From NCBI GenBank assembly GCA_963850915.1, contig CAWKND010000004.1, forward strand, positions 1 to 64,000: a DNA stretch of 64,000 nt. Reading direction: 5' to 3'. The first letter of the stretch is position 1, and each line of letters begins with the position of its first letter. Made by a program: the position numbers and the translations under genes. This DNA is from CAVTWH01 sp963850915. GTDB taxonomy: Bacteria; Actinomycetota; Actinomycetes; Mycobacteriales; Micromonosporaceae. Below are positions 43,943 through 50,829 of the stretch, piece by piece. The notes beneath the pieces are model-generated. The model worked only from the letters and a program-made list of their open reading frames with translations. It did not search any database and was not told the origin of the DNA.

Positions 43943-45034
43943 TTAATCGACCCGGAGCCGGTACCCCCGCTTGGCGACCGTCTGCACGAACGACGAGCCG
44001 CCCAGCGCGGCGCGCAGCCGGGCCACCGCCATCTCCACCGCGTGCTCGTCCGCGCTGCGCGGCAGGGCGGCCAACAGCGCGGCCCGGGACAGCACCCGAC
44101 CAGGCGTGGCCGCCAGCGCCCGCAGCACCGCCATGGGGGCCGGCGCGAGTGGTTTGAGGGAGCCGTCCACCAGTGCGGCGTGTCCGCGCAGGGTGACCTC
44201 CTGGCCGGCCACCTGCAGCGTCGGCGCGCGCTTGGGCAGCTCCTCGACGAGCAGCTTGACCAGGCTGCTCAGCCGGGCCCGGCTGGGTACGCAGGCCGGT
44301 ACGCCACGGCGCAGCAGCGGGCCGGCCGTCACCGGGCCCAGGCACGCGGCCAGGACGTCGGTACGCAGTGCCGCCAGTAGCGCGTCGGTGTCCGAGCCGG
44401 CGACCCGCAGCAGCGCACCGACCGAGGGCGCCGAGGTGAAGGTGATGCCGTCCACGAGCCGGCTGGTGGCCAGGTCGACCAGGCGGCGCAGCGGGGTCGG
44501 GTCGCTCGGCGGTACCCAGCGGTAGACCGAGACCTCGACCACGTCGGCACCGGCGCCGCGCAGGGCCGAGACGAACTCGGGCTGTGGCTCGCCGTGCAGC
44601 TGGACCGCGATCCGCTTGCCCGCCACCCCGCGCCGCAGCAGCTGCTGGAGTACGTCGTCGCAGCACTCGCCGCCGTTGGCCGGATCGTCCGGGATCTTGC
44701 CGCGGGGGATGTCACCGACCTGTGGCCCGCGCGAGATCAGCTGGGCGGCGCCGATGACGGTACGCAGCCGGCCCGCCAGGCCCCACCCCTCGGCCGCGTC
44801 CAGCCAGCCGCGCAGCCCGATGCCGGTGCACGCCACCACGATGTCGGGTGGGCTGTCCACCAGCATCCCGGTGACGACGCGCAGCTCGTGGTCGTCGGCG
44901 AGCGGGACGATACGCAGCGCCGGAGCCAGTACGACCCGGGCGCCACGCTTCTCCAGCAACTCGGCCAGCTCGTCCCGGCGCCGGTCGGCGGTGACCGCAA
45001 CCGTGAAGCCCCTCAACGGGTCCGTGTCATCCAC
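43943..45034 (-). CDS. nnaR: HemD-like / winged-helix regulator, NnaR-like
   Basis: 363 residues. Start GTG at 45034 (VDDTDPLRGFTVAVTADRRR) has AGGAGG four bases upstream; the longer frame from 45049 would translate the Shine-Dalgarno itself. Residues 1-255 form a uroporphyrinogen-III synthase-like domain (ELAELLEKRGARVVLAPALR; TFTSAPSVGALL). Residues 270-363 are an OmpR-type winged helix (PGRVLSRAALLAAL; VEMAVARLRAALGG; TVAKRGYRLRVD). The same fusion is found in NnaR of Streptomyces and in Rv0260c of M. tuberculosis, regulators of nitrate and nitrite assimilation. The adjacent NirB-type oxidoreductase supports that role; the name is by analogy. Confidence 0.75.
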   Translation of the reverse strand: MDDTDPLRGFTVAVTADRRRDELAELLEKRGARVVLAPALRIVPLADDHELRVVTGMLVDSPPDIVVACTGIGLRGWLDAAEGWGLAGRLRTVIGAAQLISRGPQVGDIPRGKIPDDPANGGECCDDVLQQLLRRGVAGKRIAVQLHGEPQPEFVSALRGAGADVVEVSVYRWVPPSDPTPLRRLVDLATSRLVDGITFTSAPSVGALLRVAGSDTDALLAALRTDVLAACLGPVTAGPLLRRGVPACVPSRARLSSLVKLLVEELPKRAPTLQVAGQEVTLRGHAALVDGSLKPLAPAPMAVLRALAATPGRVLSRAALLAALPRSADEHAVEMAVARLRAALGGSSFVQTVAKRGYRLRVD

Positions 45035-45411
45035 CGGACCTCCTGGCACACGGCTCGCACCGGCACTGTGCTCCCTCCGCGTACGGTCCGCGCGGCGCGC
45101 AGCACGGGCTGGCGACCGAGACCGCAGGCATGCACAGAAGCGTCACCGCGGGGCGTTTCGGCGGCGGGTCCCTCGTGTTTCCGACCTGCTAAGAGCCGCT
45201 CACAGTGCGGCTCGGTGGTTCCCGCTCGACTTGCCTTCCAGCGCCTCACCACGGCTTTTCCGCTGTCGGTCCAGCCAGCCCAGGCCGTGGGCCGTCCCGT
45301 CCGAGCTGGGGTGGTAAGTGGCGGTCGGCCCGGCAGGCCCTCCGGACGGCGGGGTCAGCTGCGGCCGGAGCAGGCGGGGTCAGCTGCGGCCGGGGTCAGC
45401 TGCGGCCGGGG
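45035..45411 (-). other. gap between oxidoreductase and nnaR-like gene
   Basis: 377 bases without a gene: the hairpin at 45193 and the 16-bp repeats at 45351. The length suggests that the regulator may have a promoter of its own. Confidence 0.6.
45193..45213 (-). terminator. hairpin downstream of the oxidoreductase gene
   Basis: GAGCCGC (45193-45199) and GCGGCTC (45207-45213), seven-base loop; on the minus strand it is followed by TTAGC. Possible terminator between the two minus-strand genes. Confidence 0.45.
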
Positions 45412-45423
45412 TCAGCTGCGGCC
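45351..45423. repeat. four 16-bp repeats at the 3' end of the oxidoreductase gene
   Basis: GGGGTCAGCTGCGGCC at 45351-45366, then three perfect head-to-tail copies at 45376-45423. The last copies include the stop codon of the minus-strand oxidoreductase (45412-45414). Confidence 0.9.
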
Positions 45424-46668
45424 GGGGGCGGCGCGGCCGGGCAGGAACGGGGCGTTGTCCGCGGCGGGGGGTGCGGGGGCTGGCCGCGGCGGGCGCCGGC
45501 CGGCGGCGAGGAGTTCCAGCGGAGCGGCCGGCAGCGGCGCGCCGAGCAGACCCCGGAGCAGGGGGTACGCGCTGGCGTCGCCGACCAGTACGCCGCCGAG
45601 CAGGGTCACCCCGTCGTCGGCGGAGAGGACCAGCTTGGCGTACACGCCACCGGCCGGGTCGGCGAAGGTGACGTCCAGCCCGCCGGTCAGTTCGCCGAAG
45701 CTGGCCGCCTCCACGCCGGCCAGGCGCAGCCGGATCGAGGTGTCCGCACCGGCGAACTTCGCCGACCCGCCGAGCAGCTGGTCGACGGCCACCTCGGCCA
45801 TCGCCAGGCCCGGTGGCAGCAGGCCGTACCGGCGGCCGCGCAGTTCGGCACACTCGCCGACCGCCCAGATGCTCTCGTCGCTGCTACGGCACCGGTCGTC
45901 GACGAGTACCCCGCCCCGGGTACCCAGGGCCAGTCCCGCCTCCCGCGCCAGGTCGTCCCGGGGGCGTACGCCACACGCGAAGATCACCAGGTCGCACTGG
46001 AGTACCCCGCCGTCCGCGCACACCGCCTGGCGTACCGCCCCGGTGCCGTCCGCTGTCAGTCGACTGATCCGCCGCCCGGTGTGTACCTGGACGCCCAGCG
46101 CCTCGATGTGCCCGCGCAGTACCGCCGCGCCGGCCGGGTCCAGGTGCCCGGGCAGCAGCTGTGCCGACTGCTCGACCAGGTGCGTACGCAGCCCCAGCAG
46201 GCGCAGCGCGTTGGCTGCCTCCAGCCCGAGCAGGCCGCCGCCCAGTACCACCGCCGTGCGCTGGCCGAGGGCGTAGGACTCCAGGTCGGTGAGGTCGTCG
46301 ACGGTCCGGTAGGTGAAGCAGCCGCCGAGTCCGGCGCCCGGGATCCGGGGCACGTAGGGGTACGCGCCGGTGGCCAGTACCAGTGCGTCGTAGCGGTACT
46401 CCCCGTCCCGGGCGATCACCATCCGGCGCTCCCGGTCGATCTCCTCCGCCGGCCGGCCCAGCCGTACCGTCGTCCCGGGTACCGGCGTGAGCGCCAGGTC
46501 GGCCGAGGCGGTGCCGTGGAAGTAGGACGACAGCCGGGTCCGGTCATAGGCCGGCCGGGTCTCCTCGGCGAGCACCGTGATTTCCCAGTCGCGCCCGGGA
46601 TCCCGGTCGCGTAGCCGGGTCACCACGTGGTGGCCGACTGGTCCGTTGCCGACGACGACGAGCTTCAT
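45412..46668 (-). CDS. NirB-type NAD(P)H/FAD oxidoreductase
   Basis: 418 residues. ATG at 46668 (MKLVVVGNGPVGHHVVTRLR) follows GGAGG at seven bases, which fixes the start. FAD motif VVGNGPVGH (5-13), YDALVLATGAYP (93-104), NAD motif VVLGGGLLGLEAANAL (140-155), and second FAD motif SIWAVGECAELRGRRYGLLP. The VGECAE wording is that of the flavin domain of assimilatory nitrite reductase NirB or the NasC/NasB reductases. The Fe-S and sirohaem domains of NirB are absent, so it should pass electrons to a partner such as a nitrate reductase. Ends in a Pro/Ala-rich tail. Beside an NnaR-like regulator. Confidence 0.82.
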   Translation of the reverse strand: MKLVVVGNGPVGHHVVTRLRDRDPGRDWEITVLAEETRPAYDRTRLSSYFHGTASADLALTPVPGTTVRLGRPAEEIDRERRMVIARDGEYRYDALVLATGAYPYVPRIPGAGLGGCFTYRTVDDLTDLESYALGQRTAVVLGGGLLGLEAANALRLLGLRTHLVEQSAQLLPGHLDPAGAAVLRGHIEALGVQVHTGRRISRLTADGTGAVRQAVCADGGVLQCDLVIFACGVRPRDDLAREAGLALGTRGGVLVDDRCRSSDESIWAVGECAELRGRRYGLLPPGLAMAEVAVDQLLGGSAKFAGADTSIRLRLAGVEAASFGELTGGLDVTFADPAGGVYAKLVLSADDGVTLLGGVLVGDASAYPLLRGLLGAPLPAAPLELLAAGRRPPRPAPAPPAADNAPFLPGRAAPGRS

Positions 46669-46685
46669 GAACCGACCTCCATTGG

Positions 46686-46699
46686 GAACAGCACTGTTC
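46686..46699 (-). promoter_or_regulatory. 14-bp palindrome at the oxidoreductase start
   Basis: GAACAGCACTGTTC, perfect except for the central CA, begins 18 bases upstream of the ATG and abuts the Shine-Dalgarno (46676-46680). Its position would let a bound regulator block expression. Spacing (GAAC-N6-GTTC) differs from the LexA box (N4). Confidence 0.5.
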
Positions 46700-46850
46700 T
46701 CAGGGGTTCGGGGAGCCGTGGTGCGGTGACTCCGTCGGATGGGTACGACTGCCGCGTCCGGCGCACTGCCGTGGAGGTACCGGCTGGTGGCCGGGGAGAT
46801 AAGCATAGACGATCATCACTGCTAGTGGCCAGTCGGCCGACCCCGCTTCG

Positions 46851-47066
46851 TTAGCTCGAGGGTTGGCCATTGGAGAGCTGCGGCATGCCCGGGCGGTCGT
46901 CCGCGGGTAGCGGCCGTTCCTCGCCGTCGGAGCGAATACGCTCACGAGCATCACGCCAGGCGGGTGACGACCGGGCCCCCCGCTCGGGCACGCCGCAGCT
47001 CCAATAACGGTACGCACCGGGCGTCTCGGTGTGTACCGCCCGTGCCGAGCGGCCAACTCGGCACAT
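46851..47066 (-). CDS. possible small hypothetical protein
   Basis: 71 residues (MCRVGRSARAVHTETPGAYR, then YWSCGVPERGARSSPAWRDA). No family recognised. The composition (Tyr, Trp, acidic and basic residues in the middle) is more protein-like than the other small frames here, but there is no clear ribosome binding site and the start coincides with a hairpin. It could be noncoding. Confidence 0.25.
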   Translation of the reverse strand: MCRVGRSARAVHTETPGAYRYWSCGVPERGARSSPAWRDARERIRSDGEERPLPADDRPGMPQLSNGQPSS

Positions 47067-47307
47067 AACACCGGCGGGTCCGTCCCTTTCCCCGTCGGTG
47101 GCTCATCGGCCGCCCACCCGCTGCACCGGCCGGGTTGCGGCGGGCGAAGTTGGGCGCTTCTCCCGAGGCGGCCAACAGCTATCTTGGCCTGCTTCGGTTT
47201 CCGCCGGGCATCCCCTTCATTTCGGGCACTTTAAAAGGTGTGCCGGGGCGCTGTTCGGAACAAGCCGACACAAGGGCTGAAAAGTCGCGGGCCGGTCGGA
47301 CCCATTT

Positions 47308-47337
47308 TGACCCTGCAGCGCCCTACCAGGTATCGTT
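47308..47337 (+). promoter_or_regulatory. promoter of rplM-rpsI
   Basis: TTGACC (47308-47313), 18-base spacer, TATCGT (47332-47337). It gives a leader of about 115 nt. Confidence 0.6.
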
Positions 47338-47459
47338 GCCTGCTGTTGTGCGAAAGCTCAGGCGTCTCCGCAGTCGGGTACGCTGAACAATCGCGGCGCG
47401 CGCCACTCGAGGCTGCCCGCGCACGCACGCAAGGCGATAACCGACGAGAAGGTAGACCT

Positions 47460-47903
47460 GTGGGTACGTACAGCCCGAAGCCGGGTGAGATCGAGCGTCA
47501 GTGGCACGTCATCGACGCGTCTGACATCGTGCTTGGCCGGCTGGCCACGCACGCCGCGACGCTCTTGCGCGGCAAGCACAAGCCGACCTTCGCGCCGCAC
47601 GTCGACACCGGCGACTTCGTGATCGTCGTCAACGCTGGCAAGGTGGCGCTGACCGGCAACAAGCGGCAGACCAAGATTGCCTACCGGCACTCCGGATTCC
47701 CGGGCGGCCTGCGCGCCGTCTCCTACGAGGAGCTGCTGACCAAGCGCCCGGAGCGGGCCATTGAGCTCGCCGTCAAGGGCATGCTCCCGCACAACCGGCT
47801 CGGCCGTCAGCTCATCAAAAAGCTGAAGGTCTACCCCGGCGCGGACCACCCGCACACCGCGCAGCAGCCCAAGCCGTTCGAGATCAAGCAGGTCGCGCAG
47901 TAA
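47460..47903 (+). CDS. rplM: ribosomal protein uL13
   Basis: Early-assembly 50S protein, 147 residues. GTG at 47460 (VGTYSPKPGEIERQWHVIDA) after GAGAAGG. VLGRLATHAATLLRGKHKPT and the C-terminal LKVYPGADHPHTAQQPKPF are typical. Followed by rpsI after 23 bases, the classical pair. Confidence 0.97.
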   Translation: MGTYSPKPGEIERQWHVIDASDIVLGRLATHAATLLRGKHKPTFAPHVDTGDFVIVVNAGKVALTGNKRQTKIAYRHSGFPGGLRAVSYEELLTKRPERAIELAVKGMLPHNRLGRQLIKKLKVYPGADHPHTAQQPKPFEIKQVAQ

Positions 47904-47926
47904 GCGCGGGCGAGGATTACGAGTAC

Positions 47927-48493
47927 ATGACCGAGAGCATCGAGACGCCGGCCGACGTGGCCGAGGCAGTCGATTCCACTGAGGCCGTCCCCGCTGAGGC
48001 CGCCACCGCCGAGCCCGCCACCGCCGTGGCCGTAGAGACCCCGGCAGTTGTCGAGGTTGTCGTCCCCGCCCCGGCCCCGGCCGCGACCAAGACCGCTCCG
48101 CGCGGTGGCCGGCCGATCCAGACCGTGGGCCGCCGCAAGGAGGCGATCGTCCGGGTCCGGCTGCTGCCGGGTACCGGCAAGTTCACCCTCAACGGGCGTG
48201 AGCTGGACAATTACTTCCCGAGCAAAGTGCAGCAGCAGATGGTGCGCGAGCCGCTGGTGATTGCCGAGCGCGCCGAAAGCGTGGACATCTTCGCCAACCT
48301 GCGTGGCGGCGGTACCACCGGCCAGGCCGGTGCGCTGCGGCTGGGCATCGCCCGGGCGCTGATCGAGCTCGACCCGGACACCCGGCCGGCCCTGAAGAAG
48401 GCTGGTTTCCTGACCCGGGACGCGCGCGTCACCGAGTCCAAGAAGTACGGCCTCAAGAAGGCCCGCAAGGCTCCGCAGTACTCGAAGCGCTAA
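47927..48493 (+). CDS. rpsI: ribosomal protein uS9 with Ala/Val/Glu-rich N-terminus
   Basis: 30S protein whose C-terminal tail touches P-site tRNA, 188 residues. ATG at 47927. Residues 1-60 are a low-complexity Ala/Glu/Val/Thr extension; the conserved domain begins at IQTVGRRKEAIVRVRLLPGT and ends with the tRNA-contacting RKAPQYSKR. The extension is usual in actinobacteria though long here. Confidence 0.96.
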   Translation: MTESIETPADVAEAVDSTEAVPAEAATAEPATAVAVETPAVVEVVVPAPAPAATKTAPRGGRPIQTVGRRKEAIVRVRLLPGTGKFTLNGRELDNYFPSKVQQQMVREPLVIAERAESVDIFANLRGGGTTGQAGALRLGIARALIELDPDTRPALKKAGFLTRDARVTESKKYGLKKARKAPQYSKR

Positions 48494-48525
48494 TCGCGTT
48501 TCCTGGCTCGAAGCGTTTCATGACC

Positions 48526-48581
48526 GACGGCCGGACACGCTGACCCCGAACACTTCTTCGGGGCTGGTGTGTCCGGCCGTC
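48526..48581 (+). terminator. nested hairpin after rpsI
   Basis: GACGGCCGGACAC (48526-48538) pairs perfectly with GTGTCCGGCCGTC (48569-48581); inside it CCCCGAA (48544-48550) pairs with TTCGGGG (48557-48563). It lies between rpsI and glmM, 24 bases before the glmM start. Confidence 0.8.
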
Positions 48582-48605
48582 GTACACGCAGCGGAGGCAA
48601 CCGGC

Positions 48606-49948
48606 ATGGGGCGACTGTTCGGCACCGACGGGGTACGCGGCTTGGCCAACGCCGACCTCTCCCCGGAACTGGCCATGCGCCTCGCGATGGCCGCCACCGT
48701 GACGCTCGCCGGTCACGTGCAGGGCCGGCCGCCGGTGGCACTGGTCGGACGGGATCCGCGAGCCAGCGGCGAGATGCTGGAGGCGGCCGTGGTGGCCGGG
48801 CTGACCAGTGCGGGCGCCATGGTCGTACGCCTCGGGGTGATCCCGACGCCGGCGGTGGCGTTCCTCACCGCTGAGGCCCGCGCCGACTTCGGCGTGATGA
48901 TCTCCGCCTCGCACAACCCGATGCCGGACAACGGCATAAAATTCTTCGCGGCCGGCGGCCACAAGGTCTCCGACGAGGTCGAGGCGGCCATCGAAGCGGC
49001 CATCGACACCGAGATCCACCGCCCAACAGGTGGCCGGGTCGGCCGGATCGACGACCTGCTCGACGGCGCCGCCCACTACGTCACCCACCTGGTGAAGGCG
49101 ACGCCGCACCGGCTGGAGGGGGTGACCGTGGTGGTCGACTGCGCCAACGGCGCCGCCTCCGAGGTCGGGCCGGCGGCGTACGCCGAGGCGGGTGCCACGG
49201 TGATCTCGATCAACGCCGAGCCGGACGGTATCAACATCAACGACGGCTGCGGCTCGACCCACCTGGAGCCGCTGCGCGCCGCCGTCCTGGAGCACGGTGC
49301 CGACCTCGGTATCGCGCACGACGGCGACGCCGACCGGTGCCTCGCGGTCGACGCGCCGGCAACGAGATCGACGGCGACCAGATCCTGGCGATCCTGGCGC
49401 TGGCCATGCGGGAGGCCGGCACGCTAGCTGGCGAAACCCTGGTGGCCACGGTGATGAGCAACCTCGGGCTGCGCCTGGCGATGAAGCGCGAGGGTATCCA
49501 CATGATCGAGACCCGGGTCGGCGACCGGTACGTGCTGGAGGCGCTGCACCACGGCGGGTACAGCCTCGGCGGCGAACAGAGCGGTCACGTGGTACTCCCG
49601 GCACACGCCACCACCGGCGACGGGGTACTCACCGCGCTGCTGCTCATGTCCCGGATGGCGGCCACCGGCTCGTCCCTGGCCGAGCTCGCCGCGGTGGTGT
49701 CCAAGCTGCCACAGGTGCTGGTGAACGTCGCGGTCGCCGACCGGGCCGCAGCGGCTGTCGCGCCCGAGGTGGCCGCAGCGGTCGCTGTCGCAGAGGCGGA
49801 GCTGGGCGAGGCCGGGCGGGTACTGCTGCGCCCCTCCGGTACGGAACAGCTGGTCCGGGTCATGGTCGAGGCACCGAGCGAGTCGACCGCCCGTGATGTC
49901 GCCGAGCGCATCGCCGACCTGGTACGCACCGCCAGCCCCCGCACCTGA
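48606..49948 (+). CDS. glmM: phosphoglucosamine mutase (one -1 frameshift in the sequence)
   Basis: Converts glucosamine-6-phosphate to glucosamine-1-phosphate for UDP-GlcNAc. ATG at 48606 (MGRLFGTDGVRGLANADLSP). Catalytic Ser in MISASHNPMPDNGIKF, metal site HDGDADRC, sugar loop GGEQSGHVVL, phosphate site RPSGTEQLVRVM. The frame breaks near 49355: GTC GAC GCG CCG should read GCG GCC GGC AAC GAG (VDAAGNEIDGDQILAI), so one G is missing. Corrected length is 447 residues, normal for the family. The break is probably a base-call loss. Confidence 0.93.
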
Positions 49949-50035
49949 CGGCTGCCGATCAAGTCGGCGCGGCGGCGCCGGAACTCGCTGGCATCATCTG
50001 TGCCACGTGCTTCGGTTGAGGTGGAGGAGTTGACC

Positions 50036-50316
50036 ATGACTGTCGCCGCGTCCCGACCCGCCTCCACGCCGACCACCTGATCGACCTGGCCGACGCCAAT
50101 CCGCGGTACCGCTATGAGCTGTCCACGGAAGGGATGATCGAGGTCACCATGAGTACGCGGCGTCCGGGATCGCGCACTACTGGATCGTGGATGAGGCCGA
50201 CCAGGTACACCTCTACCGGCTGGCCCGGCACACCAGCCATCTACTTCCCGCACGACGCGCGTACCGTGCCGCTGGCCGAGCTGCTGGCCAAGCCGGCACC
50301 GGAGTGGCTGGACTAG
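50036..50316 (+). pseudogene. decayed Uma2-family nuclease gene
   Basis: Three fragments in different frames resemble Uma2 (DUF820) proteins: MTVAASR at 50036, then ADHLIDLADANPRYRYELST with EGMIEV (about 50070-50145), then EYAASGIAHYWIVDEADQVH with LYRLARH, and finally RTVPLAELLAKPAPEWLD to the stop at 50316. The middle of the protein, including the PD-(D/E)XK nuclease core, is absent: GMIEV runs straight into EYAASGI. A whole Uma2 gene is about 570 bases, this one about 280. The internal deletion shows real decay and is not explained by single base-call errors. Confidence 0.8.
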
Positions 50317-50324
50317 CTCAGAAA

Positions 50325-50348
50325 GACAGCTGGCTCAGAAGAGCTGTC
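50325..50348 (-). terminator. terminator of the VOC gene
   Basis: GACAGCT (50325-50331) and AGCTGTC (50342-50348), ten-base loop; on the minus strand it is followed by TTTCT. It overlaps the VOC stop codon. Confidence 0.5.
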
Positions 50349-50730
50349 AGGGCTGGGCGTAGAACTCCCACTGGATGTTGTCTGGGTCGCGCACGGTCAG
50401 CATCGGGTTGCCGCCGTTGTCGTAGTGGATCTCCTCGACCGGCCAGCCCGCCGCCAGCAGCCGGGCGCGTACCGCCGCCACCTCCTCCAGGCTCGTCAGG
50501 TGCAGTGCCAGGTGGTCCAGCCCGATGCGCCGCTCGTCGAAGCGGTCGCCCGGCGTGCTCGCCGCCGCAGGCAGGAGTACCAGCCGGCAGCTGGTACCCG
50601 GGAGCCGGCAGCGCAGCTTGTAGCCGGGGAAGTCCTGGTCCACCTCCCAGCCCAGTGCGCCCTGGTAGAACTCCCGCGCCCGATCCAGGTCGCTGACCGT
50701 AAGGGTCACGTGGTGCAGTCCGTGTGGCAT
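50347..50730 (-). CDS. VOC-fold (glyoxalase-like) protein
   Basis: 127 residues from ATG 50730 (MPHGLHHVTLTVSDLDRARE). Two beta-alpha-beta-beta-beta halves are visible: HHVTLTVSDLDRAREFYQGA and LDHLALHLTSLEEVAAVRAR, with metal-type ligands H (HHVTLTV), H (LDHLAL) and E (IQWEFY) in the expected places. VOC proteins include glyoxalases, dioxygenases and antibiotic-binding proteins; the substrate cannot be told. Divergent from glmS by about 100 bases. Confidence 0.85.
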   Translation of the reverse strand: MPHGLHHVTLTVSDLDRAREFYQGALGWEVDQDFPGYKLRCRLPGTSCRLVLLPAAASTPGDRFDERRIGLDHLALHLTSLEEVAAVRARLLAAGWPVEEIHYDNGGNPMLTVRDPDNIQWEFYAQP

Positions 50731-50829
50731 GGCTGCAAGGTACGAGAGTCTGCAACTGCGCAGCAAGCGTGATTGAAAGCCACCCAATCGAGCATTGCTT
50801 CTGCGTGTTTGCCTGCTACCGTCGAGGGC

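Larger units (their letters stand above)
46669..47459. other. long intergenic region between the oxidoreductase and rplM
   Basis: 791 bases with one weak reading frame (46851-47066), a palindrome next to the oxidoreductase (46686-46699), an 8-bp hairpin GTGCCGAG/CTCGGCAC (47042-47064) and the rplM promoter (47308-47337). G+C is lower in the last 250 bases. Confidence 0.6.

Noticed and set aside
44594..46614. Long plus-strand frames opposite the nnaR-like and oxidoreductase genes
   Set aside because: No motif; both minus-strand products are clear families.
46686..46699. LexA/SOS box
   Set aside because: The half-sites GAAC and GTTC are six bases apart instead of four, and the gene is not a DNA-damage function.
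47042..47064. Hairpin GTGCCGAG/CTCGGCAC as a terminator
   Set aside because: No gene ends near it on either strand; it may be structural or chance, so it is noted only within the intergenic entry.
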